A stretch of DNA of 64,000 nt, taken from positions 1-64,000 of the forward strand of contig CAVTCZ010000013.1 in the NCBI GenBank assembly GCA_963733395.1. The letters are read 5' to 3'. This document shows positions 29,943 through 39,880 of this stretch, piece by piece. The notes under the pieces were generated by a model. The model had not been told where the DNA came from. It saw nothing but the letters and a program-made list of their open reading frames with translations, and did not search any database. The DNA is from JADKAV01 sp963733395. Lineage in GTDB: Bacteria > Actinomycetota > Actinomycetes > S36-B12 > UBA10799. Both the position numbers and the translations under genes were made by a program. How positions within the stretch are numbered: the stretch's first letter is position 1; each line of letters starts with the position of its first letter.

Positions 29943-30470
29943 ATGACCGAACAGCAACCGTACGAAGTGCTCCAGCGGTACCCCGGATTCGAACTGCGGC
30001 GGTACCCCGAACACCTTGTGGCCGAAGTGGACGTCACCGGACCGTTCGGCGTGGCGGGGAACCTCGCCTTCCCCAAACTGGCCCGCTTCATCGGAGGGCA
30101 CAACCGGGCCTCGCGCAAGGTCGCCATGACCGCGCCGGTGGTGCAGGAGAAGGACCCCAGAAGTGGCGTCTTCGTCGTGGGTTTCGTGATGCCTTCCGAC
30201 CTCGCAGCCGACGATGTCCCGGAGCCTCTGGATTCCTCCGTGCGCACGCGGCGGGTACCTGCGCAGACCGCCGCCGCGTTGACGTTCTCCGGGCGCTGGT
30301 CACGAAGCACCTACGAGGCGCGGACCAATGAACTGCTCGACCTGTTGGCTCAGGCGCAACTGACTGTCGTGGGTCGACCTCGGTACGCCCGGTTCGACCC
30401 GCCATGGACGCCGTGGTTCCTGCGGAGGAACGAAGTGGTCATCCCGGTCCGGAGTCCTAGCGAGGCCTGA
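29943..30470 (+). CDS. SOUL family haem-binding protein
   Basis: A 175-residue protein of the SOUL/HBP family. The N-terminus YEVLQRYPGFELRRYPEHLVAEVDVTG, the central KVAMTAPVVQ and the C-terminal RYARFDPPWTPWFLRRNEV match the family in order (the last block is the conserved 'YdPP.tP.flRrNEv' signature). Family proteins bind haem or tetrapyrroles; bacterial roles are poorly defined. There is no signal peptide. The ATG at 29943 is chosen because family homology starts immediately after it. It is divergent from the Uma2-like gene. Confidence 0.9.
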   Translation: MTEQQPYEVLQRYPGFELRRYPEHLVAEVDVTGPFGVAGNLAFPKLARFIGGHNRASRKVAMTAPVVQEKDPRSGVFVVGFVMPSDLAADDVPEPLDSSVRTRRVPAQTAAALTFSGRWSRSTYEARTNELLDLLAQAQLTVVGRPRYARFDPPWTPWFLRRNEVVIPVRSPSEA

Positions 30471-30535
30471 CTGCTGCTGGGACCGGTCAGCGAAACCCCC
30501 TCGCTGCGGCCACCGCCGAGCCTTACCGTAGGTCC

Positions 30536-32266
30536 GTGGGTCACGTTGACGTCTCTGGCGTGCGCTACGACTTGCCGGACGGACGGGTCCTGCTCGACGA
30601 CGCCTCCTTCCGCGTGGGCGATGGGCAGAAGGTCGCGCTGGTCGGGGCCAACGGTTCGGGAAAGACGACCTTGTTGCGCATCGTCATCGGTGACATCGCC
30701 GCCCACGAGGGCGCGATTGCGCGTTCAGGTGGGCTCGGGGTGATGCGGCAGTTCGTCGGCCAGGGAGTGGTTGACGAGGGCGCGGCCATCACCGACCCCA
30801 CGGTGGCGGACTTGCTGCTCTCCGTGGCGCCGCCCCGGGTTCGCGCCGCTGCCCGCGCCATCGAGGCATGCGAATTGGCGCTGATGGACAAGGACGACAA
30901 CGCCACCCAGATGAAGTACGCCGAGGCGCTGGCTGAGTACGCCGACGCCGGCGGTTATGACGCAGAGGTGACCTGGGATGTCTGCACCACCTCTGCGCTG
31001 GGGATGCCCTACGACAGAGTCAAGTACCGTTCACTGCGCACATTGTCCGGCGGGGAGCAGAAGCGGCTGGCGCTGGAGTATCTACTCGCCGGGCCGGACG
31101 AGGTGCTGCTGCTCGACGAACCCGACAACTACCTCGACGTACCAGGGAAGGTCTGGCTCGAGCAGCGCATCAGGGAGTCGGACAAGACGATCCTGTTCAT
31201 CTCCCACGATCGCGAGTTGCTGGCCAACACCGCAACGCGGGTGGTCACCGTGGAACTCGGCGCTGCGGGCAACCGGACCTGGACACATGCCGGCGGCTAT
31301 GCCTCCTACCACGATGCGCGCAGAGACCGGTTCGCGCGACTCGACGAGTTGCGCCGGCGCTGGGACGAGGAGCACCAGAAGCTCAGGACGCTCGTGAACA
31401 CCCTGCGGCAGAAGGCGGCCTACAACGACGGGATGGCAAGCCGCTACCAGGCGGCCCAGACCCGGTTGCGCAAGTTCGAGGACGCCGGGCCACCGACCGA
31501 GCAGCCGCGGGAGCAGCGGGTGGTCATGCGCCTGACCGGAGGACGGACAGGCAAGCGAGCGCTGGTCTGCGAGAACCTCGAACTGCGGCTGTCCGACGCG
31601 GAGTTGATGCGTCCCTTCGACCTCGAGGTCTGGTACGGCGAACGTGTGGCCGTTCTGGGTTCCAACGGTTCCGGGAAGTCGCACTTCCTCCGACTGCTCG
31701 CCGCGGGAGGGTCGGAGCCCGACCTCGAGCACTCACCCGTGGGTGACGGCGAGATCGCCCACGTGGCGCACACCGGCATCGCCCGACTCGGCGCTCGCGT
31801 GCGACCCGGCTGGTTCGTCCAGACCCACGAGCATCCCGAACTGATGGGACGCACCCTGCTGGACATCCTGCATCGAGGCGACCGCACCGCCGATGGTCGC
31901 GGGCGGTCCGGAATGGGTCGAGAGCAGGCCGCTCGCGTACTCGACAGGTACGAACTGGCTCACGCGGCCGAGCAGACCTTCGATGCGCTCTCCGGCGGTC
32001 AACAGGCGAGGTTCCAGATCCTCCTGTTGGAACTGTCCGGGGCAACGATGCTCTTGCTCGATGAGCCCACTGACAACCTCGATGTGGAGTCGGCGGAAGC
32101 CCTGGAGGCGGGTCTGGACGCATTCGAAGGCACCGTGCTGGCGGTGACACACGACCGATGGTTCGCCCGTGGTTTCGACCGCTTTCTCGTGTTCGGTGCT
32201 GATGGGGTGGTCTACGAGTCCGACGAGCCGGTGTGGGACGAGCAGCGGGTTCAGCGCGCGCGGTGA
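30536..32266 (+). CDS. ABC-F family ATPase
   Basis: A 576-residue soluble protein with two ATP-binding cassettes and no membrane segments, the ABC-F layout (ribosome-associated translation factors or antibiotic-protection proteins). Cassette 1: Walker A GANGSGKTT near residue 37, signature LSGGEQKRL, Walker B VLLLDEPDNYLDV. The linker of about 80 charged residues contains YNDGMASRYQAAQTRLRKFE. Cassette 2: Walker A GSNGSGKSH, signature LSGGQQARF, Walker B MLLLDEPTDNLDV. The GTG at 30536 precedes HVDVSGVRYDLPDG, typical for the family. Without a resistance gene context, a general translation role is the safer reading. Confidence 0.9.
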   Translation: MGHVDVSGVRYDLPDGRVLLDDASFRVGDGQKVALVGANGSGKTTLLRIVIGDIAAHEGAIARSGGLGVMRQFVGQGVVDEGAAITDPTVADLLLSVAPPRVRAAARAIEACELALMDKDDNATQMKYAEALAEYADAGGYDAEVTWDVCTTSALGMPYDRVKYRSLRTLSGGEQKRLALEYLLAGPDEVLLLDEPDNYLDVPGKVWLEQRIRESDKTILFISHDRELLANTATRVVTVELGAAGNRTWTHAGGYASYHDARRDRFARLDELRRRWDEEHQKLRTLVNTLRQKAAYNDGMASRYQAAQTRLRKFEDAGPPTEQPREQRVVMRLTGGRTGKRALVCENLELRLSDAELMRPFDLEVWYGERVAVLGSNGSGKSHFLRLLAAGGSEPDLEHSPVGDGEIAHVAHTGIARLGARVRPGWFVQTHEHPELMGRTLLDILHRGDRTADGRGRSGMGREQAARVLDRYELAHAAEQTFDALSGGQQARFQILLLELSGATMLLLDEPTDNLDVESAEALEAGLDAFEGTVLAVTHDRWFARGFDRFLVFGADGVVYESDEPVWDEQRVQRAR

Positions 32267-32654
32267 GGGCCGTCATCGCGCGCTCGACGGTCATTCCCCG
32301 CGCGCGAGCACCTCGGCGATGAACTCACTCTTGCCTGACAGCGTGATGCCGGCTGGTCGACACAGCCGGGCGAGGGCACTTGCGGCGAGCGGCCACGGAA
32401 TCACGACAACGCGTTGCCCGGCCGAGGTTTCGTGCTGAGCGGCCGCGGGCGTCGTTCAAGCCGGGACCCGGGGTGGGTCTGGTCGATGATGCAGCAAGGC
32501 CATCTGACGCACGCAAACCGAGGCGTTCGACGTCGATCAGGCCGGTGGCGAACCGGACGTGACCCTACGCTTCTTCTGTCGTCGCCCCTGCCACGCGCGT
32601 ACCCTGGGAGAGGGGGCGGCCGAAACCCCTCGTGCTGCACGGAGGAGAGTCGCT
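32267..32654. other. Intergenic region with a possible gene tail
   Basis: Mostly empty. On the minus strand a frame ending in a TGA at 32291-32293 encodes about 50 residues (GQRVVVIPWPLAASALARL, then SGKSEFIAEVLARGE) that read like a protein C-terminus, with a stop about 55 codons upstream. It could be a decayed remnant. I do not annotate it as a gene. Confidence 0.3.
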
Positions 32655-33144
32655 ATGACGATCGAATACCCGTACGGGACGACTGAGCGAATCCTGTCGT
32701 TCATCCCCAATGTGACCCTCAAGGCCGGTTTCCTCGGCCTCAAGAGCCGCCAGCATTCCCTGGTGATCACCAACAACCGCATCCTCTTCGCCCGAATCAC
32801 TGGTGGCCCGGATGAAGGAGTTGTCCCAGCAGGGCAAGGAGGAGGCCAAGAGCGAGGGCAAGAGCGGCATGGCCCTACGGCTGGCCAATCCGCATGTCAA
32901 CGACAAGTTGGTGCAGCTCTACCTGCAGATGGGACCGGAGGGGGTCCTCGCGGACAACCGCGCGAACTTCGCGGTCGACCGGAACACCGTGTCCAAAGTG
33001 AAACTGAAGACGACCGTCGGGGCCGACGAGGCTGGCGGATCCGACGTCTTGATCCTCAAGACCACCGGAAAGACCTACAAAGTCACGCTGGCAGGTTCCA
33101 AGGGGGCGGCTCGCAAAGCACTTGAATCCGCTGGTCTTATGTAG
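32655..33144 (+). CDS. PH-like domain protein of unknown function (frameshifted)
   Basis: A predicted cytosolic protein of about 162 residues, starting at ATG 32655 behind GGAGGAG. The first part (YPYGTTERILSFIPNVTLKAGFLGLKSRQHSLVITNNRILFARIT) has the pattern of a bacterial PH-like domain strand set ('..l..T..Rilf..'). The next helix MKELSQQGKEEAKSEGK and the part from DRNTVSKVKLKTTV to the stop at 33144 lie in another frame; deleting one base near 32801 joins them as RITVARMKEL. The second half repeats the PH-like strand pattern (VLILKTTGKTYKVTLAGS). Function unknown. The break is most simply a sequence error. Confidence 0.65.
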
Positions 33145-33256
33145 GAGTTGCCTCCGCGGCAGCGGCGGGCCGGCCCTCGTGGCGTGGAAGAACGTGGGAG
33201 CGCCAAGGGCGGTCGGCCAGGTGTCGAGATCAGGGGACCGCCGGGATGTGAGGGAG

Positions 33257-33460
33257 TCAGTCTGAGGACGTCCCGGGCGACTGGATCGGGGGATAGGTCG
33301 GGAACGGTATCGTCCCGACCCAGCGCTTCGTGAACGTCACGACCACGTCGTCCTTCACGCAGCGAACAGTTTCGATCTGCTTCTTGTTCCTGATCGGGTG
33401 GTAGCCACACCTGAAACCCTTCGAGAACCCTGTGCGCTTCCAGCCCGTCGCGACCTTGCG
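33257..33460 (-). pseudogene. C-terminal fragment of an unknown protein
   Basis: A minus-strand frame ending at 33257 encodes KVATGWKRTGFSKGFRCGYHPIRNK and VRCVKDDVVVTFTKRWVG, which has balanced codon use and two cysteines spaced as in small secreted actinobacterial domains. The frame upstream degrades into Arg/Pro-rich sequence. I cannot identify the family; it looks like the end of a lost gene, possibly a secreted protein. Confidence 0.3.
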
Positions 33461-33740
33461 CGCCGTGGGCGGCGCTGCCGCCGTTCGTGCCGATCGCCAC
33501 TCAGGGTATCCACGACGCGCTGCACAAGCATGGGTTCGCACTTCGGGGCCGCCACGACATCGCGGTGACGGTGCTGCCGCTGTTCGAGCCGGGGCCTTCC
33601 GCTCAGTCGGCCACTGAACAGGCCCGCGCACGTATCGCCGACGTTGTGGGCTAGCTCGCCGGCGTTCAGGAACGCGTGCTGCGGCCGTCGGCCCCGCCCC
33701 ACCCACCGGTCCTGGACCACATCACTGATCAGGAGTCGTG

Positions 33741-34470
33741 TCACGGGGTGCTCAGTTCATCTTCGATCGCGGACAGTTCGTCTCCGATGACGCTTCTCGT
33801 GCGCGCGACGGTCAGGATCTCATCCTCGACGGTCCTCGGGGGACGGTTGATGCCGGCGAGGTATCCGCCCCTGAGTAGTTCGAGTGCGCAGGCATTGTGA
33901 AGGGCCATCGTGGCGTCGAGGTACCGCAGTCGCGTCGGTTCGGCCAGGGCGAAGTTCACGGGCGCCTTGTCGTTGAGGACCGGTCCGGCGGCATGTCCGG
34001 GCGAACTCGTCCTCTGCGCCGAGGTTCGTCAGGATGGCGTCGGATCGGATCAGGAGCTCCGCCAGTGGCGCCAGCGCCCCGGGGATGCCAGTCGCCGACA
34101 CCACGCACCAAGCCTCTGACAGACTCGCCCGCACCGTCTCCTGATCGCCGGCCTGGATGAGTGTGCAGTTGCCAGGAGGGCGCGCGCTCGGGTCGGGATC
34201 GACGACCGTGACGTCAGCACCGGCACAACTTGCCTGCCACGCCGCGCCGCGGCCCACCTTGCCGCTGCCGAAGACAACCACGGATCGGCCGCACAGGTCC
34301 GAGTGGCCGAAGTGCGCCAGCCCCCTGATGAAGCCGTCGCCGGTGCCAAGGGTGGTCTCGATGAGCTTGATGCGGCTGTCATCGGCCGAAGCGTGCTGCT
34401 CGCAGATCCTGCAGGACCTCCAGTCGCTCGACGGTGATCGGTCGGCTGGCTGGCCGAGGAAGAGAAATGA
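33741..34470 (-). pseudogene. Adenosylhomocysteinase-like remnant (NAD-binding half)
   Basis: Residues read IKLIETTLGTGDGFIRGL, then GRSVVVFGSGKVGRGAAWQ (Rossmann GxGxxG), VTVVDPDPSARPPG, SATGIPG and LTNLGAEDEF. After a frame break near 33980 the tail reads NDKAPVNFALAEPTRLRYLDATMALHNACALE. The order and motifs match the NAD-binding and C-terminal parts of adenosylhomocysteinase-like proteins (SAH hydrolase makes adenosine and homocysteine). The N-terminal substrate-binding domain is absent: the sequence upstream is replaced by the toxin-antitoxin promoter region, where homology stops around 34400. This is best read as a gene truncated at its 5' end, perhaps by arrival of the toxin-antitoxin cassette. 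Confidence 0.55.
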
Positions 34471-34480
34471 CACTTCCCGG

Positions 34481-34525
34481 CGCATCTGATTGATGCATCA
34501 GACTGATGCGACTATGATGCACCTT
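34481..34525 (+). promoter_or_regulatory. Toxin-antitoxin promoter/operator
   Basis: Contains a perfect 10-bp palindrome (34491-34500), three TGATGC direct repeats (34491, 34504, 34515) and an outer inverted pair CGCATC/GATGCG. A TATGAT -10 box lies at 34513-34518, placing the transcript start at about the GTG at 34526, so the mRNA would be leaderless. Ribbon-helix-helix antitoxins usually repress their own promoter at such repeats. Confidence 0.55.
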
Positions 34526-34756
34526 GTGAGAACGACCGTGGACCTGCCACCCGACGCACATGAGCGCGCCAAGCGGCTTGCCGCCGAACGTCACCAGTCG
34601 CTGTCCGCCACGCTGGCCGACCTCATGATTCGGGGCCTGGCATCGTTGGGTGAGCCCGCCACGATCTCCACCGACCCGGTCAGCGGTCTGCCGATGTTGA
34701 CCCTCGGGCGCCGCGTAACGTCGGACGACGTGGCAGAGGCGCTGGACGACGAGTGA
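34526..34756 (+). CDS. VapB-like ribbon-helix-helix antitoxin
   Basis: A 76-residue antitoxin. The first 45 residues (RTTVDLPPDAHERAKRLAAE, then RHQSLSATLADLMIRG) form a classic ribbon-helix-helix DNA-binding domain, and the acidic tail ending SDDVAEALDDE should wrap the toxin. I choose the GTG at 34526 because VapB-like proteins start with M-R-T-T-V-D-L-P and a -10 box sits just upstream; an in-frame ATG at 34517 would add three residues. The stop overlaps the toxin GTG by four bases, as expected for a coupled toxin-antitoxin pair. Confidence 0.88.
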   Translation: MRTTVDLPPDAHERAKRLAAERHQSLSATLADLMIRGLASLGEPATISTDPVSGLPMLTLGRRVTSDDVAEALDDE

Positions 34757-35148
34757 GCCGGACTCACCTGCTGGACGCCAATGCGCTGATCGCGCTGACC
34801 CTCAGCGACCACGAGCACCACCAGCGGGTGGCAGCGTGGGCGGCCGGCGTCGACCGCATCGCCGTGTGCCCGATCGTCGAGGGAGCCCTGGTTCGCTTCC
34901 TGATCCGCCTGGGGCAGAGCCAGGCGACGGCAAGGGGGCTGCTTGCCTCGTTGCATGCAAGCCCGCGCTGCGAGTTCTGGCCAGACGCGATCTCCTATCG
35001 AGACGCGGACTTGGCTCATGTGGTCGGCCACCGGCAGGTCACCGATGCGTACCTGACGGCACTGGCGTCAGGCAACGACGGGCTGCTGGCGACCTTCGAC
35101 CAGGGCCTGGCACGGGCGGCTCCGCAGCACGTCGTGCTGATCCCTTGA
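34753..35148 (+). CDS. VapC-like PIN-domain toxin
   Basis: A 131-residue PIN-domain ribonuclease. The acidic active-site residues are visible in order: Asp in LLDANALIALT, Glu in IVEGALVRFLIR, Asp in VTDAYLTALA and Asp in LLATFDQGLARA. VapC toxins cleave tRNA or rRNA when the antitoxin is degraded. It starts at the GTG at 34753, overlapping the antitoxin stop (GTGA), so translation is coupled. The pair follows a truncated adenosylhomocysteinase-like gene, suggesting the cassette was inserted. No active-site residue appears lost, so the toxin should be functional. Confidence 0.9.
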   Translation: MSRTHLLDANALIALTLSDHEHHQRVAAWAAGVDRIAVCPIVEGALVRFLIRLGQSQATARGLLASLHASPRCEFWPDAISYRDADLAHVVGHRQVTDAYLTALASGNDGLLATFDQGLARAAPQHVVLIP

Positions 35149-35301
35149 ATCGCGGCCACCTATGTCACGGCCGCGGACCTGGGCTACCGGTTGCACAAGC
35201 AATACGGCTTGCCCGTCGGCTGCCCGTAGGCCCAGGAGTGCTGGCGTCGGCCATCGTGGACTGCTGACACGCCCTGTCCCCAGGCCGCGCTGGTGGCCCC
35301 T

Positions 35302-36515
35302 GTTTGTCGTACCCCTCTTCTAGCGTGGGGGGTATGGAGGAGTCGGTGGTGGCGGCGGTCGAGGTGATGCTGCTGGCTGACGCCGACCCGGTGGAGGTGG
35401 CTGCGGCGCGGAGTCGGTGATCGCCTGGGCGCATGCCCGCCAGTTGGAGGCCATGGAGCAGGTCGCCACCGAGCAGCCGGCGTTCCTCGACCCCACGGGC
35501 CGGCTGGTCGACCCGGCCCCGGCCGAGATCGCCACCAGCCTGCACTGGTCCACCGGTGCTGCTGCCGCCCGGGTGGACCTGGCCCAGCAGCTGTGCGCGG
35601 AACTGCCCGGTGTGCTGGCCGGGCTGCGGGCAGGCCGGATCGATCTGCCCAAGGCCCAGGAGATCGCCTATGGCACCTGCGAACTGGACCCGGGGGTGCG
35701 GGTGCGGCTGGCCGAGCAGGCGATCGGCTACGCCGAAGGGCATACCCGCGCCCAGCTGCGGGCCTGGCTGACCCGCCGGGTCGCCGCGATCGACCCGGAC
35801 GCGGTGCAGCGCCGCCGCAAGAAAGCGGTCCGGGCCCGGCGGGTGTGGATCACCCCGGACACCGACGGCATGGCCACCCTCGGCGCCTACCTGTCCGCCG
35901 AGGAGGCGCAGGCCTGCTGGAACGCGCTGGCCGCCGGCGCCGCGAACATCGAAGGCGGCATCGACCCGGCCCGCGCCGACCTGCTCGTGGCCCGGCTGAC
36001 CGGCCTGGACCTGGGCACGCCGGTCCCGGTGCAGGTGCTGCTCACCCCCGGCGGCCCGGAACTGGCCGGCCACGGCCCGCTCAGCCCCCACCACACCGCG
36101 GACCTGTGCGACCGCAGCCCAGCGGATCGACCTGACACCGCGCCGCCGCCGTCCCGCGGCTACCGGCCGGCACCCGGGCTGGCCCGCTGGGTGCGCGCCC
36201 GTGACCGGCACTGCCGCTTCCCCGGCTGCCGCCGGCCCGGCGATGCAGTGCGATCTGGACCATGTGATCCCCCACCCCGCCGGCAGAACCCACGAAGGCA
36301 ACCTGGCCGCGCTGTGCCGCTACCACCACCGGCTGAAAACCCACACCGGCTGGACCGTCCGGATGCAGCCCGGCGCCACCCTGGAATGGACCAGCCCCCG
36401 CGGCCACATCTTCCACACCAGTCTCGACGACCCGTAGTCCGCACCCGCGCCACCCCGGTGGCGCACCCGAAACGCCGCACCCATCCCGACAGCCCCCGGC
36501 CGATCGGGACACCGG
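35302..36515 (+). repeat. 1.2-kb direct repeat, copy 1 (DUF222-HNH unit)
   Basis: This interval matches 60252-61475 in the same orientation, covering a shared upstream leader (a GTCGTACCCCTCTTC block and TAGCGTGGGGGGT before the ATG), the whole HNH gene and about 75 bp of 3' flank. Similarity stops abruptly at both ends. The copies are about 25 kb apart. Confidence 0.8.
35334..36437 (+). CDS. DUF222/HNH endonuclease-domain protein, copy 1 (frameshifted)
   Basis: About 367 residues of the multi-copy actinobacterial DUF222 (13E12-type) family. From ATG 35334 the N-terminus reads MEESVVAAVEVMLLADADP; a break near 35410 moves the frame to ESVIAWAHARQLEAM..., and a second near 36240 moves it back to CDLDHVIPHPAGRTHEGNLAALC followed by RYHHRLKT, the HNH zinc/metal motif with its His-Asn-His residues. 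The two breaks cancel (total length 1104 bases). The central DUF222 helices (LDLPKAQEIAYGTCELD-like) are well preserved. The nuclease target and biological role are unknown. A second copy lies at 60284. Confidence 0.75.
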
Positions 36516-36730
36516 CGTGTCTCGTGGCTAGCGCCGAATCCTTCCATCGTGCCGCACCGGAGGGCTTCACTGCCGGTATACCGGGGATGGGATTGGTGAG
36601 CCGATCCTCACAGGCGTTCGTGCACGGGACCAGGCTGGAATCCCACCACCCGGTGCCTGGACGATCTCACCAACGGCGGCGTGATGTGACTGAACTGCAA
36701 GCGGGCCGTTAGTAGTCGTTTGCGTGAGTG

Positions 36731-37300
36731 CTACCGCGCGCTGCGGCGCCATTTCGCTGCAAGTGCGTTGATGTGGGCGATGAACTCACTCTTGCCGTCT
36801 GTGTACGCCTCGCGATCATTAGGGAAGCGTTCCGCCAGCACCTGCTTCAACCGCGCGTACTGTTCCGCAGCCTCGGGGTGTGCGACGAGGTAGTCGCGGA
36901 ATGCCAGTTCCGCCTGGTACCAGTCCGACCCGGTGGGGACGAGATGCAGATGGTGCGTACGTCGCGCGGGGCTGGGCCGGCAGAACCAATGCATGGTGTC
37001 GGGGCGGTAGGGGGCATACCACCAGCCCGCGGCGCTGAGTACGTCGATGCAGGGTCGGCTGTCCGCAAGCGTGGAGACGCCGATCATGATGTCGATGATC
37101 GGCTTGGCGATCATGCCCGGAATCGCGGTGCTTCCGACGTGATGGACGCCGCCGGTGATCCACTCTTCGAGCAGCGGACGCAGCGCAACGGCTTCGGTCT
37201 CGAAGGCCTCCGGCCACGCTGGGTCGTACTCAGACAGATGAATAGCCTCATCGACCCAGCGCGGGTCCGTGTGGTTGCAACTCACACCGCATGATCGCAT
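36731..37300 (-). CDS. GrpB/UPF0157 family nucleotidyltransferase-like protein
   Basis: A 189-residue GrpB-family protein related to the nucleotidyltransferase fold. The conserved block VHHVGSTAIPGMIAKPIIDIMIGV is complete (HxGSTxxxG and the Asp after KPxID), followed by HWFCRPSPARRTHHLHLV and a helical tail with FRDYLVAHPEAAEQYARLK and DGKSEFI. The ATG at 37300 fits the family length, though homology is strongest from EYDPAWPEAFE onward. Function is not established for the family. It is convergent with the HNH gene; no operon partner is seen. Confidence 0.9.
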   Translation of the reverse strand: MRSCGVSCNHTDPRWVDEAIHLSEYDPAWPEAFETEAVALRPLLEEWITGGVHHVGSTAIPGMIAKPIIDIMIGVSTLADSRPCIDVLSAAGWWYAPYRPDTMHWFCRPSPARRTHHLHLVPTGSDWYQAELAFRDYLVAHPEAAEQYARLKQVLAERFPNDREAYTDGKSEFIAHINALAAKWRRSAR

Positions 37301-37689
37301 CGAGATGAGGCAGAGTCGACGCTGATCTGACCTCGTGATCGGAATGGTGATCCGATGTGCCTGAGGGATCAGGCAATCGGTCCATCGCCGCCCTGAGAAT
37401 CAGCGCACGGAGGCGAAGATGGTCTATTGCGGCGTGAGGCGGACGCACGTCAGCAACGGCACCCAGGACAGGCCGACGGTTCGGCCCTGAGGGATCCGAG
37501 GGCGATTGCGTCAAGGTGGACGTACTGATGTGAACCCCACGGAAGTGTGCGAATCAAGGTGGATCGGCTGTCATGCAGGGGTTGAGTGGGGTGGCGAGCA
37601 GGCGTAGCGTTGGGTATGTAGCCGGCGAAGGGTGGCGTCGGCACCCGATGGCAGGATGCCCGGCACCCCCTTAGGTAAGGGTGTGTGCC
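37301..37689. other. Intergenic region upstream of the metalloprotease
   Basis: I see no gene here. A GC-rich stretch directly before the protease start contains TAAGGG as a possible ribosome-binding site about 8 bases upstream of ATG 37690. No clear promoter or repeat is recognised. Confidence 0.4.
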
Positions 37690-39802
37690 ATGTTCGCTAA
37701 GACGTGTGTGGCGGTGCTGGTCGGCATGGCGGTGGCCGGGTCGGTGCTGGTGGCTCCGGGGGTGGCGGCAGCGGAGACCGTTCGTCCGACATTGCCGGCG
37801 CAAGCTGGCAGCGCGCACTTCCTCGTTCACTACGACCCCGCGACGGCCAGTGTCGGCTACGTCACCAGCGCGTTGGCAGACTTCGAGGAGTCGTACTCGA
37901 GGCTCGTCGCAGGAGGCGGTGGCACCCCCAACGCCGGGCTGCGGCCTCCGGTCAACGACGCGCCGCGCGGGGGTGATGGACGCAGCGACGTCTACCTGAT
38001 GAGCCCACCCGGGCAGTCGCCGACGTGGGTCGGGGGGATGGCGGAGAGCGACAACGCGACTTACGCCGATGGGCTCGTCGACAGCGGGTTCCTCTACATG
38101 ACCCCGACCTTGTCCAGGGCGGGATTCCGATTCCGAAGTGCGCACGAGTTCATGCACGTCATCCAGGACGCCTACATCGAGACCTTCGGGCTGTTCAACG
38201 AGAGCACGGCGAACTGGGCCTCGGAGCTCGCACTGCCGGATGTCGATCCCGGTGACAGCCAGTTCAGCAAACCGTTCCTGCCGCTGGACTGCTCATACGG
38301 CTCGTGGAAGCTGGAAACCTGCGACGGCGGGTACCGGCAGTGGTTGTTCTTCAGGTGGCTTTCTGAGCACTTCGGGGATGTCTTCGTGCATCGGCTGTGG
38401 ACGGTGCACGCCACCTCCTTCAAGTTCCGTGGTACCACCCCGGGACTTGCTCGGGAGATCCTGACCAAGGCCATCGCCGACGAACCGGGGGACGCGACGC
38501 TCGCCTCCATGTATGCCGACTACGCGGCCGCCATGTGGGATCCGACCGTGTGGACCACGACCGCCGTGGATTCCCTGCATCGCGAGGAAGGTCCTCCGAT
38601 TGCCACTGACGCCGTACTGAGTCGGGCATCACCGGCGACGGGCGTGCGCACGGTCCCGGTCGACCATCTCGCAACGCGATACGTCCGCATCCTGCAGACT
38701 GACGCGTCGGCCCCCGGCGATCGCGTGAGGGTTACTGTCACCCCCGGCGCCGGAGTGTCACCGCCGCGATTGCTGTCCGCCACTGGTCCTGGCCGGGCGC
38801 GGTCGGTGACGCCGTTGAGCCCGACGGGGGGTGCCGCCTACGAGGCCACGGTCTCTTGGATTCTGCCAATGTGGCCGATGTGGTGCTGCCGCTGACGAAC
38901 AACACCGCCACCGACGACCTGGCGTTCACCTACAGCGCGGAGTTGCTGCCGGCGGGTGCGGCCACGCCGCCCTCAAATGACCTTCGTGAAAACCCTTTGC
39001 GGATCCAACCGCGTACCACCACCATTCTTGACATCGCATATGCCGGAGGCCTCGGCAGCGCAGAGGCCCCAGACTGCGACTCGACGCGTCGGTCCCATCG
39101 AGGTGTGTGGTTCGTGGTGTTGGTCGACGGGGTCCGCTCACCATCGACCCGCACGCCTCCGACTTCGACGCGGCAGTGGCCGTGTACGACGTGACCATCC
39201 CTGGTGAGCCGCTCCTGTGGGGATGCTCGAAGAACGCGGACCGCGGCTTTGTGACCGGTCAGGCCTTTGCCAGGCAGTACCTCATCTACGTCGGCCGCGC
39301 GGCTTCCATTGGAACCGGCCACACGTTGCGACTCAACGTCGACGCGGTTCCCGCCGTCACGCCGGTGGACACACCGCCGAAGGTCACCAGGCTCTCCATC
39401 ACGCCGAAGCGCTTCAAGCCCATGACGAAGGGCCGCGCCGTGATGCCCGGCGGCAAGGGCCGCGGGGGAGCCCGCCTGAAGTTCACCGTCAACCTCCCCG
39501 CGGACATGCGCTTCGGCATCGAGCGGCGCACCACGGGGCGCAGGGTCGGTCGCGCGTGTGTCAAGATCACACCGGCCAACCGTGGCAGGAAGAAGTGCAC
39601 CCGATACATCAAGGTCACCGCACTGATCGTGCCCGGTATCCGGGCTGGGTCCAGCGTCCTCAGGCTCACGGGCAGGCGCGGTCAAGCCGAGGCCCTGCCA
39701 GCCGGTGCCTACCGCCTGGGCGCGACGGCTTTCGATGGGTTGGGGGTGCGCAGTAAGTTGGTCACTGCCACCTTCGGCATCAAAGGGTCGAAGAAGCGCT
39801 AG
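37690..39802 (+). CDS. Secreted zinc metalloprotease-like protein (frameshifted)
   Basis: About 703 residues once two one-base losses (near 38853 and 39140) are corrected. The signal peptide is FAKTCVAVLVGMAVAGSVLVAPGVAAAE. The catalytic region contains RSAHEFMHVIQD, an HExxH zinc motif, with ESTANWASELA downstream as a plausible third-ligand helix, resembling gluzincin-type secreted proteases. After about residue 330 come beta-sandwich regions: one with VADVVLPLTNNTATDD, one (after the second break) with GPLTIDPHASDFDAAVAVY, typical of pre-peptidase C-terminal-like domains. A C-terminal basic beta domain ends SKLVTATFGIKGSKKR. ATG 37690 gives a normal signal peptide. Its substrate is unknown. 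Confidence 0.75.
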
Positions 39803-39880
39803 GGCCGCTGGGATCCGAGACGGACTATCCGCCACCGACTGAGGGTCATCCACCCTAACGCGCTTCACCAACGGACATGG

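Noticed and set aside
30536..32266. ABC transporter ATPase
   Set aside because: Two fused cassettes with a charged linker and no membrane domains or linked permease indicate ABC-F.
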